A DNA stretch of 64,000 nt, from NCBI GenBank assembly GCA_023055505.1, contig JALIRH010000003.1:31312842-31376841 (forward strand), given 5' to 3'. Made by a program: the position numbers and the translations under genes. Position 1 is the first letter of the stretch. Each line of letters starts with the position of its first letter. The notes under the pieces were generated by a model. That model worked only from the letters and a program-made list of their open reading frames with translations, searched no databases and was not told the DNA's origin. The stretch comes from Callipepla californica brunnescens (taxonomy: Eukaryota > Chordata > Aves > Galliformes > Odontophoridae). Positions 1-12,856 of the stretch are shown in pieces.

Positions 1-1551
1 ACCAGAGGGGTGCAAGGAGCAAAAACAAGACTGAGGATCAATTTCTTGTTTTTGTCAAGGAATGTTAAAGTCTGAAAGGAGGGAAACAAAGATGTTAGGG
101 ACAAGGGAGAACTGTGAAAGGATTTTACATAAAACAGCTACACAGGAGAGACCTGAAAAGATTTTAGGATGCATGTTAAACAATTCCTTCACTTTTCTGG
201 AAGTGAATACTTGGTTCTCACAGGGAAAAATGTTCTGATTTCTATTTTCTTTAGGTTCTGTGTAGTATGGTTGTTACTGGTGCATGTTCATGGTTCCTTA
301 GTGGTGTTTTGAGCTGAGTTGATTTATTCTATGATTTCTCACATCTGCAACTATTGGAGAGTTGGTTGCCTTCACCAGGAGAGGACAGCCAGAGCAATCT
401 CTTCATATCATTCAGTATCACAAGGAAGAAATAGAAGGTGATTGTTCTGACATGAGAGAGGAAAAAAGCTGGCAATGGCCTGATCGTTTATCCAGACAGC
501 TTTGGAAAAAGTTGTTTTGAGAGAAATGCTGAGTTTTGCCACCTTAGCACTCTTTCTGTTTCATTTTGGTTTCCATTTGGTGTGTGGTTTTGTTTTGTTT
601 TCTTCTTTCTCTAGAGATGTTATCGCAATGTGCCTCTGCTCTGCTTTGCTGTGATGGCAGGCATCACAAAGCTGATGGTCAAGTCAATGCCAAAGCAACA
701 GATCAGCCAGAAAAGGAAGGCACAGTGTGAAGGAGAACAGTGTTCTTATTTCTGGAGAGATCAGCATGTTTCTGTGTACAGTTTGGCTCCTGCCTTCTTG
801 TTTTACTTAGGACAAATGGTTTGAACTTTCAAAGTTTTATCGTGATGCAATAAATACTGGAGCCAGAGGTGAAGACCCTGAGAGCTGCCTGTGTCTGCTC
901 ACTGCTCTGCGTGCCTCAGTTTGCAGCACTAAGTGCTCAGCTGACACATTAAAAACTGCTGCCGTATGAGCTGATAATGGAAAAACAACCTTCATAAAAT
1001 CTGAAATCTTTCTTAAGGTTTGGAAATTGTAGATACAGGTATAAAAATCGGATGTAATTTTTTATGCTAAAATAGCAGGAAACAATTTTCTCAACTTTAA
1101 ATTGTTTTTGAAAGGCATTCTGTAGCTACAAGCTTCCAACACTGGGTTTAATGCAGGCCTTTCTTAATAATTTCGTTGTGTTGATACTGATCTGTTCTAA
1201 ATGCAGAGTTCAATGTTTTGAAATGTTTGGGTCCCTCAGACTTAATGAGAGCAGTTCTTTATATAGTCAAATAGCTGGAGTATTCTGCTCTGAAGGAAAA
1301 AATGATATTCTGAATATTTCCTGTCGTCATAGCTGGTATTTATGCCACACACGTATTCTCATCTTTCCACCAGTCTTTGCTGAAATATAAATGACAGATT
1401 TAAAGTTGGTCAGTTACCAGCTGCAGCAGCAGCTTTGACTTTTCAATTTTCCCCAGTGTTGCCATGGATTTGTTTTGGAGGTAATTTTGATTAGTGTGGA
1501 AGTTATTTCTGTTGCTTATTCGAAGTTCCGCGATGTTTACTGTCTCCTCAG
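1..1551 (+). other. NTPCR: NTPCR intron upstream of the penultimate exon (partial)
   Basis: No coding exon was recognised here. I looked for the NTPCR segment that should precede the next exon (around a GQYVVDL-like motif in the human protein, from memory) and did not find it. The intron ends in a good acceptor, TGTCTCCTCAG, at 1551. Small ORFs at 630-824 and 1151-1390 have no recognisable protein character. Confidence 0.7.
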
Positions 1552-1761
1552 GTAAACCAGGGCAGCGATGCAGAGAAAAAGATCTGCGTCATAGATGAGA
1601 TTGGTAAAATGGAACTCTTCAGTCAGGCTTTTATTCAAGCTGTTCGTCAGATGCTGGCTGGCTCTGGGACGGTGCTACTTGGAACGATCCCAATACCGAA
1701 GGGAAGGCCACTGGATCTTGTTGAAGAAATAAGAAGTAGGAAAGATGTTGAAGTGTTCACT
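1552..1761 (+). CDS. NTPCR: NTPCR penultimate coding exon (Walker B half of the NTPase)
   Basis: This exon of 210 bases is 70 codons in phase 0, between acceptor CTCCTCAG and donor ACT|GTGAGT. It reads VNQGSDAEKK, then CVIDEIGKMELFSQ, LLGTIPIPKG and RSRKDVEVFT. CVIDEIGKMEL is the Walker B signature of THEP1-type NTPases; the acidic DE pair should coordinate Mg2+ and activate water during NTP hydrolysis. The segment differs from human NTPCR, as I remember it, at only a minority of positions. The upstream P-loop exon lies outside the window, so the exon is partial evidence of an intact gene. It shows no frameshift or internal stop. Confidence 0.94.
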
Positions 1762-4700
1762 GTGAGTAATATTAAATACCCTTAAAGAGCCTTCTGTTCT
1801 GGGTCCCTGGTTTGTGTTTGGCTCTGTTTAAAAACTGATCATTGCTACCATTTGATAGCTGAGGAGAGCTTGTACGAAATAAGTCTTTTTCCATTTGGTT
1901 CTTAATGGGCAGGTGTTCACCTTATTAAAAAAAATAATAATCACAGCTTCCCACAGCTGGCCTTGCTTTTGGGAGCCTGTAGAAGTAATGATGCTGTTTT
2001 TGAAAGTTTTCTTACTGTTAGTATTATTGCCACTTAAGTATTCATTATTCCTAAGAGTTAAATCTTTTGAAGTACAGTCAGATTTCTTTTTATTTTTTGC
2101 AGTCTGTCTTGCAGGAATATTACCAGTAATCATATTCAAGTGGAGGGGAAAAAAAAAAAAGGCAGCAGTGGAGTTTGCAGAAATAATTTGTAGAAGAAAG
2201 ACACTTGCAAATGGAGTGTGCTTTCTCTGGAGTCAGTGAAACAACTTTGGAATTCATTATGTTGTTTTACAGACATAATATTCAGGACATTAGGGCCTCA
2301 GATTGAGAATTTCTCTGGAACTGATCAGAAAAATCAAAAACGTACCGCAGCAGAACCGCCTGTTTGCAGGGATAGGTGTGAGGTTTCCTTAGCATCTGTA
2401 AGTGCCCTGGTTGCTTTGCAAGAATGAACTAAATGCAGCCCCCTCTCCTTTGATTTATTTTATTTGATTTATTTATTTTTATTCAGTGTTACTGTTTCTA
2501 GCAGAGAATAAAGCTGTGTATCTGCAACTGAGCTGCATATGCCAATAAATTACAAATACAGTAACTGAGGCTTGCAGGTTCTGGTTTACCAGGAGGGGTA
2601 ACAGGCTGTGGAGCAGTGTGGTACTGCAGCCTGTTCTTCAGTGGAAGCAGGTCACAGTGACAATGGGTGCTTTCTTGTAATCCGAGTGAATGAGGAAGGG
2701 AAAATCTCAACCACTTTATACTGAGTGATCTGAATTACTGCAGGGAAAGCAAAGCCTCCATCTTCTTTTTTCTTCTTCAAAGTGAGAACTGCAGCACTTG
2801 GAAATGCACCTCAGCTTTCTTTTGCTCGGTGGTCCCATCCTCATCATCTTTACTTTCTGTTTCTTAAGTTAAAAGCCTTGTTAAGCACTGAAGCAGCCCC
2901 AGCAGGAAAAACAAGATTCCTTTCTCTCCTAAGCATTCAACTCCTACCTTTCCCCCCAGAGATTAAAACCCACATTTCCCATCGAGAACTGAACGTGTGT
3001 TAGTTGTCAGGCTGCTCAACAGGGATGCCTGCGAATGTGAATTCCACGTGACTGCCTTATGGTGGTAGAACTGGGGGGAGACGGAATGGAGAAAGCAGCA
3101 GTCGCTTACTGCTCAGGATGCAGTCATGGCAAGGCAACAGCATCTGCCTCCTTTTCTCAGAAATGGTGCTAGAAATCAGTACTTGGCTTTTCAAGGAACT
3201 TTCAAGCCTTCTGCTGCCTCCTTCTATCAGGTGATGTTCTAGAGGCTCCTGCTACTCAGCCCAAGGTTATTCGGTATGTCATGCCAATACATCATGTTTT
3301 TAAATGGTGCAGTGTTTTCTCTACCTGAAAAAAACCTTTACTAAAAATGAGCCATGCTATTCATGCTGCTGAGATTACAGTGTGCGATGTGCAGGTTTCT
3401 TTGTTTAAATGCAGATTTCTCTGGTGGATCCTTTAGCCAAAAGCAAGGGTGTGAAATGTGTGACAGACTGCAAAAGTACCCAGGTGACAAGTGATCTGCT
3501 ATGCTGAAGACTTACGCAGGAGAGCATCTGTGTCATTCCAGTGACACACTGCGTGCTCTTTGCCTGATGATGAAAATGAGCGCATGAGCAGGAGCAGAAC
3601 CTGCTGCTAGAGAGTCACTGTTACTGGCTGAAGCAAACACTGAATCACCAGCTACTTTCTTGAAGGGTTGTGGCAGGCAAAGAACCTGGAGTGCCCAAAT
3701 AGCTTGTGGTTAGCTTTATTGTTGCTGGCTTTTATGATGCCTGAAAGCATGCAGATGTAGGTGGCTACCTTCCAAAGAAGTTCTGTCTGCTTTGTCACTT
3801 AACATGGAGTTAGGTTGCATGTGAGTGACTCAGAGTTTTCTGAGCCTTCTTTTATTGTCACAAGGATGGTTCTGGTGCTTGATGCTAAGGGCACAGACAC
3901 AGCTGTTTTGGGTTTTACGGTCCCTTCTACCTTGAAAGCATATTCAGTTGCTGTAAATGGGCCCAGATGCCCTAAGAGCAGTTGAAATTTGGATCCAAAT
4001 GTTTTATTTATTACATTTAGAGCACTTAACGATAGGAGCTCTGATATTTAACACATTTTTTTCCATTGTTGCCCAATTCCATTTTACTGTGAACTCAACT
4101 TTCCAGTGAAAGTAGTGAAGCTCTTTTTGCACTGCATGGATCTGTGTAGCTTTGCAGATGTGGTGTCATAACTAGGATCTCTTTACCCCTGGCAGCTGGC
4201 ACACCTTCATTTTCTTCCATTTTCCTTTCTATTAGTTTTGCATCTGTGGAACCCCTTAGCGAAGTTTGGTTGTTTCTGCCTTTGAAGAAAGCAAGCTATC
4301 AGTTAAACGCATCAGAAGAAGAGGTTCCAGTTGAACAAACTACAAATTCTGTTTCCTTGACAATACTCAAATGGTTAGAGAAAGGAAGCTTCTCTCCTCT
4401 GCTCTGGCATCCTTGGAGCTTAGGTGATCATTTATTCAAAGTTATCTAAGTGCTCAGTGAAAGGCAGTATCCACAGTTGCCTTTACTCCCTAAAAATCTG
4501 CCCATCTCTTTGTACATTCAGTACAGATAGTGGGAGATTTGTTCTGTCTGGGAAAGCTGCCTGTGCAGAATGTCTGCAGACCTTAGGAGGAGGCTGATAT
4601 CCATCAAGCAGCCTTTGCAAAACTGTTGTGAGAATTTCCCAGCACTTGGCACTTTCTCTCTGATGCTCTCACTGGACTTCTGGCATGTAGGTATGGAAGA

Positions 4701-6401
4701 GGACAGATAAAATGGACTATTGTTTTTGTTGGCTCTGAGGCAGTGGGAAGAGCTATTAAATGTTCAGAAGGTCCTTTGAAAGTCAGGATGTCAGGACACT
4801 TGCTGTGAGATTTAGAGCTTGGCTCATCTATGCTCTGTGCCTTGTTTACCTCGGGGTATCTCAATAGTCTTACTGAAGAGCAATTCCATTCTTTATTGTC
4901 TTGCTCTTTGCTATTGTGGGGCTTTCTTTTTATCTAATAATAGCCTTGGAATGATGCTCAATAAAAACAGCAACACTTTCAGGAAGATCTTCCTGCCCTT
5001 TCCTTTTTTTTTTTTTTAATTGACTTTTTCTTCAGTCTCATGTTGACCTGCTCCCTTGAATTCAAGTGTCATAGGTGAGACCACTGTCTCAAGGTTTACA
5101 GTGTTGCTTTCCAGCATTTGGATAGGATGTCCATGACTAATAGCAATGGGTGCCTAGGTTAAATTTTTTTAGGTAGGGCTGTCACTAGTTTGTTGATGAC
5201 AGTGGTGATTATAATAGACTTGTTCCTGTTCAGTATTGACTGCAGTCCATACTGGTGGGAAGGAATGCAAATCCATGTGCTCACATCATGAGTGTAGCTA
5301 CAGGGAATGCAACGAAACCTTGCTGGTGAGGAGCTTTATGTCATGTATACTGTGGTGTCTTTTCTTTCCCTTCAAACAGCACTTTTCAAACTCTGTTAAT
5401 AGATAGGTGTGCTTTTATTTGTTTATTTTTTTTCTTCTCATCTGTCTTTGTGTGATTTCTTCCTGCCCTTTCCACAGAGATCTGAGCACTGCAGAAATGT
5501 CCTTTATTTTTTAATTGAAGCTTTCACTGACACTTTGCAGTTGTTTAGCCCTCTCCCCACTCAGCCCTCTCCCCAAGTGGTGGTTGAGTTAGTAATGCTG
5601 CAGTCATGTATGTAACTGTATGAGGGCAGTCTTCAAGAAGGGGAAATCTGCAACCCCCAACCCTGCAGTTCTGTGCTCTGTCACTGCTGTACCCAGGGGC
5701 TGAGCTGGTCAGCAAGTGGTAACATTGCCTTGGCAGCTTACAGTAGTCTACAGATGCTGCAACACAGGTGGACCCAGCAGAAGACAGAATGCTGAGCTGT
5801 ATGGATTGTCACATGGGCTGCTGTTCAAGTCCAGCATTTCCAGGGACTGGTAAACAAAGGACATACCTCAGTGCGCTATAAAAGTCCCCCAGCTTTTTCA
5901 ATTAGTCTTATTTCTCTTTCAAGGTGTTCTGTCCTGCAGAAGAAGCCTGCTAAGGCTTCTCACTGCACAGTTGTGCTGTTGTTAAGCCTGTTCTAATTTG
6001 GTCATTGAAGATGCTTTTCACTTGGCCTATCATCCATAGAAATATGGTCTTCTCAAGTGCTGAAGGTGTAAGACCTCCACTCTGTTGTAGAGAAACGAGG
6101 TTCGGTAATTGAAAGGGATTTCTAGTAATGGCAAAAGTACACAGTGGTTCTTTGAGCAATTCCTGTTAGTTATTCGAGCCCTGGGTATCCAAGCAATGGG
6201 TATCCATGAGTAATTACATCATATGCAGTTTTGTGAGCTTAGTTTCATGTATTATTGGTAGCACAAGAAGGCAAGGGTTTGACACTCAGCACTCCCCCAC
6301 CAAGAATGAAATGCATTTGAATTTCTGCTTTGTTTTTGAAGTAAATCATGATATAAAGGTTATTCATCCAATTACATCTGTTTTAATTTCTCTTTTTCTA
6401 G
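1762..6401 (+). other. NTPCR: NTPCR last intron (4.6 kb)
   Basis: The intron runs from donor GTGAGT to acceptor TCTTTTTCTAG. No nested gene is recognised. It has a G/A-poor strip with a short tandem repeat of AGCCCTCTCCCCA (5547-5575, period 16) and AATAAA hexamers at 2507-2512 and nearby that could serve intronic polyadenylation. The small ORFs scattered through it are at chance length. Confidence 0.75.
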
Positions 6402-6470
6402 GTGAGTAAGGAAAACAGGAACAGCATCCTGCAGGACATCTTGGCAGCTGTGGAGTCATGCAGACAATGA
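6402..6470 (+). CDS. NTPCR: NTPCR terminal coding exon with stop codon
   Basis: The last coding exon contributes 22 residues and TGA, in phase 0 after the exon ending at 1761. It reads VSKENRNSIL, then QDILAAVESCRQ and stop. Human NTPCR ends in a similar short helix after a KENRN motif, which supports the call. The acceptor is TTTCTCTTTTTCTAG. The exon begins GTGAGTAAG, which by chance repeats the donor that ends the previous exon. The exon is too short to be found as an ORF and was identified from the splice phase and the KENRN motif. Confidence 0.9.
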   Translation: MSKENRNSILQDILAAVESCRQ

Positions 6471-6509
6471 AGACCTTTTCTTGCTTGTAAACACTAAAGC
6501 TTTTATTTT

Positions 6510-6515
6510 TATAAA
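6510..6515 (+). terminator. NTPCR: Candidate NTPCR poly(A) signal (TATAAA variant)
   Basis: A TATAAA hexamer, a known weaker variant of AATAAA, lies 40 bases after the stop. It is followed by ACATTACAC and a GT-rich stretch, TTGTGGATGTTCT, at about 6524-6536. This predicts a very short 3' UTR. No canonical AATAAA lies close by, so a longer 3' UTR using a distal signal is possible. Confidence 0.4.
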
Positions 6516-6530
6516 ACATTACACTTGTGG

Positions 6531-9500
6531 ATGTTCTAGTCTGTCCTTCCTGCTGAAGCCCCTGAAGGGTTTACTAGAGCTCCCTGGGTAAGCAAGGTCA
6601 AGCTGGTATTACTGTAGAATGTGAAAATTAAGATAAGATTCTTGTTTATCCTGTTCACGAGCTGATCCATTTAAAAATTCAACAGATCCAAAGTTAATGT
6701 GAAATTCCAACCTGGGTGTCTGGAAAAGGTAGATGATCTGACTCTGACCCTGTTACACCATGTAAAAGCATTTAGCTGCTAAATGTCTTTGAGATCTTTG
6801 TCTTTCAGAGTGGTGAAGACAGTTTTGTCTGGAGGACAACTCACGGTCTGTAATTCCCATGCAGTAATGTGCATTGAGGAACCAAACGTGGCCCTGGTGT
6901 AACAGAATATAACCCTGCCCAAAAACTTTGCCTGCTCTGTCTGGCTTCTGTAGAAAAATCTTTGCTAACTTTGAACTGCTTAAGGGGTGTCAGAGTGTTT
7001 CAGTGTGGGTGCTGACGATTCACAAGGTGGAAGGAGTAAGCAGATTCCTGCCCCTGTCCTCCAGGCATCTCTCTCTCCAACTGCATTATGCAAAATCTCA
7101 AGGAAATTTCCTGTAATCTCAAGTGATATTTACATAATTCCACTTCAGGTGGAAACATAACCAACTCTGCTCTCTCTTAAGTGGTCCAGACAGCAGGTAG
7201 GAGTGTTGCATTTTAGGTTTATTTGAAAGTTTCAGATGGTAGGCTTGCGTTATTAGACCCCTTTACAAAAAAATCTTTTAGTTTCCTGAGACTGAGTCAA
7301 GTCTTGACATATGTTTTCCATGCAGAGTTTATTAGGTCAGGATCGACTTAATACTGCATGTTTCTGTATGGGCTTTTCAAGCCATTGTATTCACTGATAC
7401 CATTTTTTTTGTTGTTTTTTTGCTTATTTAGTTTTTTTCCTTACTCAATTCTGTACATGCTTAATGGTTAGTGATGATATAAGGAGTGTGTGAGAGTATT
7501 AGACGATGTATTTTTTTCCTCTGAGGTTCATGAATGTGTTCAGGGAAAGTGCTACCACTTAATCAATTTTGCATGTTGTAAAAACAGAATTCCCTCCCAG
7601 GTGCACACTTGTTCACTGTATGATTTATAGTCATCTCTGGCTGTAAGTTAAGGCTTCAGTTGCTTCTTAACTTTTCTGTTCGGTTCAACAACTGTTAAAG
7701 TGAGCAAACTAAAGGCATTTTCAAGCATCGTTTTTGTTACTTATTTCTGTGTAAACTGACACCAGTAGTTCTGTGTAGCTGGATGGAGACAAGCATTTAT
7801 TTTTTTTAACAGGTGCCTTGGAAACAGCTGGGAGCTTGCAGGGAGTGTCCTTTCTCTTTCCTGCATTCCCATAACAGTCTGGTACTGACACTGTCCCTCC
7901 TTAGATGGCAGAAGGGTTAAAGGACGTCATGGCCCTGTCCCCTGACAGCTCAATTACACAGCTAATTTTGGCCACACTTATGGGTAATAGTACAGTTTTC
8001 ATGTCTGGGGAAAAGAGAATTCAGAGATCCCCTCCTTTAGGAATATACAGCTCTGGCCTGCTTTTCACAATAAAAGGCTGTGTCCTCAAGGTATTCATAA
8101 TCCCCTCATTAGTACAGACATCTGACTCTTGCCAGAGAAGAAGGGTGGAGGGCTCCATATTCTGTCTGTACCATTTACCATTCATTGCCTTTGGTAGTGG
8201 TGGCTGCTGGCTCCTGTGTTTTAAATGTGAGAGATCCCATCTGAAGTGTTAGAGTCTGACAGTGGTGCTATGGCTCCAGTGAGCTTGCCCGTGTGTGACA
8301 AGAAGCATGCAAGGTGCTCATTCTCTCCTTTTCATAGAGGGTACTCAGTGTGCTTGTCTCCTGATGTGGTGGCAGCTTTTCTGTGTCCAGCTGGAGAACA
8401 CTTACTGAATTAAACCATTGAGTCCTGTCAAGATTTGCAGTGAGAAGAGGTAACTGCCCTGTGTTACCTGCAGAAACCCAAACCTCATCCTCCTTGCCAC
8501 TTCTCCATCAGCCCTGATGTGATTTCATGCTGTTGAGAACTGATGAAATACTGCATGCGCAGCTTTTGCCTTGCTGCGTGCCTCACTCCTTCTCTAGGAG
8601 ACTTCAAAAACCAGGAGACTCCTTACCTTAAGTAAGACCAGTAGTGCACATCCTTACCCAGAGTGGAGCCAAAGGAAATGAAAGTTTGTTTTGTGTGATC
8701 AAGTGCCTTCAGTGCTTGTTGCATTCCAGCTGTGCAATTAGTATTGATACTTTTGCAGTTGGTTTCTCTTGTGCTCTTTCTTCTCCCTTTAGCGCAGTTC
8801 CTCATGCTAGCACAGCTCAGTGGGAATTTGCTGTGGACTGCTGTTGTGCTAGTGCTAGTTTTGTGGCTAACCATTCTTGCTTGGGCACTTCTCCCACAGG
8901 CTGTTGTAATGGCTTCTGGATTGTACAGCTCATTCCACGGTCATGAGTTGCACAGATTTTTGCAGTCATCCATATGCCCTCACAAACTTTTAGTAGGAGT
9001 TTGTATCTCCAACTTTATGTGCGCAGCAGTGATAGTGTTAAGAGTGTGCCTTCTAATGTCAGATGCGTTGGGAACTGTACTGGAAATCCACTCTCCTTAG
9101 TGGAACTGGGAAATGAGGTGGGGATGGAACATAATTTGGCTTGTGAAACAGCTTGCTCCTGCTTTACTCAGGTATTTACTGAACACATTATAAAGCTGGA
9201 GACTCTGACTTGGAATAAAAATCAACGCAGCCCAGAATTTTTGTTGACATAAAATTATTAATTCCCTTGCTTTAATTTGCTGAACACTGAGAGGATCCTG
9301 GTGACTGTGACTTTTAACATACCAATATATTAAAAAATGAGTTATTAGAAGGGACAGAGAACTTCATTCAGAAAGGAGACTTGTATGGAAGCCATAATCT
9401 GAATTTAACTTCTGAAATACACGTATCTGAACCGAGGAGCCCAGGAGCTCCTGTAGTGATTGCTTGGTGCTTTTTGTTGTCTGTTAATTTTAAATCCAAA

Positions 9501-10902
9501 GTGTTCTTAAGGCACCTTGTTAGACATGAATTACTTCACCCAAAGAAAGTGCTCTGGTCTTAATGGACTTTTGAGCACAAGCCTCTCTGCTCTTACGTGC
9601 CAGACACCAGACTATTTCAGCTGAATAAATTAAGCTATAAAATATGCTGCACAATAATATTTCTTTCAATGATTAAATAATTACCAAAATTCTCAGAAGT
9701 GTTAAAATGGAGATAGTTGATACCTAGGGATAGGCTGGGAAGGGGAATTTCTTCAGGAGGAGATGGCAGCAGAGTTCAGATTTCCAAACTCCAGTTCAGA
9801 CAGTAGTGTTAGAGCTGCATCACTTTGTGATGTTTGTTCCTCATAAGGGTAGGTATATTGCCCTGAATATAATGTCATGATGCCCACTGCATTCCACAGT
9901 TAGACTGGGAAGTAAGAATCTCCAGCTCTGAGTTATGAGCGCTGTGCTGATGGGATCTTGTGTAGCGAGGGGAGTTAGTCGCTGGAACAACTAACTTACC
10001 CAAAATGGAAGTGATTTTTTTCCTTCTCAGCCATGGCTGAAATATCAGTCTTTCAAATCAAAGGATATTTTTTGCCACTGCCATCAGTGGCTCTTGCTTT
10101 CTGCTGCCTGGCTCTAGACTGGTGAGTTGTTTTCTTTTTGTTGCTGTTCTTTAAATCCATCTTCTGAGCTACACAGCGCTTTCAGGAGAAGTAAAGAGAA
10201 ATTTTGTGATCTGTATTCAGCAGGAGATCCTAAATGGTTTCAACAGTCATTTCTGGCTTTTGTGTTCTGAGACAATCCTGAAGAAATGATTTGCCTGTTC
10301 CAAATACGCACTGAGTGAGAAGGCAGTATTTGCAACTGAAGTTAGCTTTTATAGCACCCTGTGTTTACTGTAGAGGTAAAAAAAATGTATTCTCTGGTCT
10401 TACACTAGTAAAATATTTGGAAAGCCTTGAGAGAACTGTAACAACAAACAGAGTATTCACCATCCCCCTGATGGGCTAATTTTACTAATAGCACACATTT
10501 GGTGAAAATAACCTCTGATGTAACAGCAAGATTCCAGATGACAGCATTAGTGCACCTGCAGGTTTTAATTGGTGCAAAAAAGAGGGGACTGTGCCGTACC
10601 AATTATTTTCTCAAAGCTTGAGAATTGAGGACATTTTTGGCAAGGAGGCTTGTAATCCAACGTAAATAGCACGCAGTGTGGAATAAACAAGGCCTGTATT
10701 ATTTATCATGCATTAGGCCACTTTTGACTTGTAATGCTCTGAGAAGGCTGAATGAGAGGTGAATCTTTAACACGGGACCTACTGCAAAGATAATTATAAG
10801 TAATATGTCTGTCTTGCTGATTTAAGGTCGTGCAAGCAGGAGTGAAATGCTGTAAATACCAGCTCCCAATCCAGGGTGCAATCTAAAAATGGCAGTAATT
10901 GG

Positions 10903-10937
<35 letters not shown>

Positions 10938-12856
10938 AGCATTGATGAGAGGATTTTTATTACATGCTGGAGAATTTCACTGATAAGTCTGATCTCCTGT
11001 GAGCTGCATAGAATGTGGCTAATCTTTAACATAAATTCCTCGGCAAGAGGAGTGCAGTCACTTGGGTTGGAAACAAATGCTACTAAATAGCTCTTCAGAA
11101 ATGCAGGTAGCATTGCAGAGTCTCCAAGAGCATCAGTTTCAGACTGAGAGTACCTGTCCATCTGAGCAAGGGATAAAGAATCACAGTGGTAGGTAAGTGC
11201 TTTTGCTAATGTTTGTCTTAAATGCAATGTGTGCAGAAATGAGGTGAGACTTTTCAGTGGCAGCTCGAGGTCCTTAGCTGTGTATGTGTGTATACATAGA
11301 CCAAAGTTTTTGAAACTCTTCAAAAAGCAGGGACGTTCAGGACCTCTGGCATTTGTATTTCGGGATGAACTACTGTGAGTAGTGCCTGCTGCTGTTTGCT
11401 ACTTGCTTGCTGTGGTAGGAACCAGCTGGGCTGAAGGCAGTGCTGGGGTCTGCCAGTGCTCCTGGTGTACAACCTTGTACCTGGTTGCAGGTTTTATTTC
11501 TGACCATCGTGTCTGATTATTCTGTGGAATTTGGACCACTTCTATAAACACTGCACATTGCAGAAGTCTTGGTAACATCAGCCTCTCCATCTCCAGAGTT
11601 ATGTAGCAGTGCAACACGGAGGAGAGTTCCTGCTGCCATCTTTGGTTGTTTTTCTTGTTGTTTATTAATAGATGCTATTAATAGTGATCCTTCTGCTTTT
11701 CAACCCACTGTGCTACAGTAACACCATTAGCAGAAAAGAAAACCTGTGTTAGACAGGATGCTAAAAGTAACTCATTTCTGTTTGAATCCCAGTCCAGCTT
11801 GTGTGCTGGGCCTGAACACAGGAGTTAGGAGTTGCTGCCCCATGCAGCAGGAGCCTGAGTCTCACTGCACCTTGTGTCCTCCAGGCTCTGGTGGCTTCAC
11901 CCCAGTCAGGAACTGCAAGGTGGCTGCGTTTGTTAGGGTGCAGAGAGGCCATGGAGATGGGTGAGTTTTTTGAAGAAGTAATGCTGGGGGAAGGTGTCAC
12001 GTGAATGCAGCAGTAAGAAGAGTTCGTGCAGCTGTTTCTCACTGTGGTTTAGTTTGCTTGAGATGGATGCACAAAACAGTTCTGGTTGGTTGAGAGCAAT
12101 AAATGTGCATCTGATGGAAGCTGATTCAAGTTTTAGTTTGAGATTTGGCAGCCAGAGACTTGAGTGAGGCTAATGTGGGAAAGCTTAGTGCTTTCTGCAG
12201 CTGCATGCCCTGCTTCTGCGCCCAGCAGGGTTTAGGAAGGCAAAGTGTTGATGGTTTATCCTAGTGCAAAGCCCCTAAAGCAGAAACAAGGCCAGTATCT
12301 GTCATCAAGAGCCCCCCCACATACACCTGTAACTTGTGCGTAATGGGCAGCAGAAGTGGTCAGAAAAGAGCAGCTGAATTCAGGTTCTGTATCACAGCAA
12401 GGCCTGAGCAGCACCGATGGCCACATGTGTCAGGGAATACACGTTACCGGTCTGCTTTTGTGCTCGTGAAGGTGAGCACAATGTTGATTAGGCTGAGCAT
12501 TGTAAATAACAGTTTTGTCATGACCTGAAGTGAAAGAAAAACATTAGGTTTCTTGCAGTCTCAAGTGTGGCAATGCGGTGTATCATCCGATGCCAGGAGA
12601 GCTTAGCTGTGGCATCTCTTGTTAAGTCTTCCTCCTTAACTGGGACACAGCAGCCTGGCAGCTCCTTATCGTGAGGAGAATTAGAAACAGTCCGTGGCAG
12701 TTATAGTGAAGAGGGATCGCAAGACACAGATAGCTGCAAATTTTTTAATTAAAAAAACAAACACAAAAGAGAACGCGCGTGTGTTTATGCCCTATATTAC
12801 ATTAAGGATTTGTTGTAACCTTTTGGCTTCTGGAGTAGTCATGCATTCCTGTGAAT
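6531..12856. other. Intergenic region between NTPCR and PCNX2
   Basis: No gene, RNA gene or recognisable exon was found on either strand. The stretch has a pure poly-T tract of about 24 bases at 10907-10931 that runs into an A8 tract. It also has many short ORFs of chance length, among them a hydrophobic 122-codon frame at 8732-9100 that overlaps two other open frames. Long 3' UTRs of either convergent gene could extend into it. Confidence 0.65.

Larger units (their letters stand above)
1..6530 (+). other. NTPCR: NTPCR gene, 3' part (gene span)
   Basis: The span holds the last two coding exons of NTPCR (cancer-related nucleoside-triphosphatase, C1orf57 in human) with the intron between them and part of the preceding intron. 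The family is THEP1-type P-loop NTPases of about 190 residues that hydrolyse ATP, GTP and other NTPs. The two exons here give 92 C-terminal residues plus the stop, about half the protein. The Walker A half, with GxxGxGKT, must lie left of position 1. The gene is convergent with PCNX2. The right limit is set by a candidate poly(A) site and is approximate. Confidence 0.88.

Noticed and set aside
1..1551. Search for the Walker A exon of NTPCR
   Set aside because: No GxxGxGKT-like or preceding NTPCR motif was found in any frame, so the N-terminal exons must lie outside the window.
8732..9100. Hydrophobic 122-codon ORF resembling a membrane protein
   Set aside because: The Leu/Val-rich run comes from a CTN/GTN-biased stretch, with two other open frames overlapping it. 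No homology, promoter or conservation evidence is visible.
10883..11323. 146-codon minus-strand ORF ending in poly-Lys
   Set aside because: The Lys run is only the translated poly-T/poly-A tract, and nothing else in it is recognisable.
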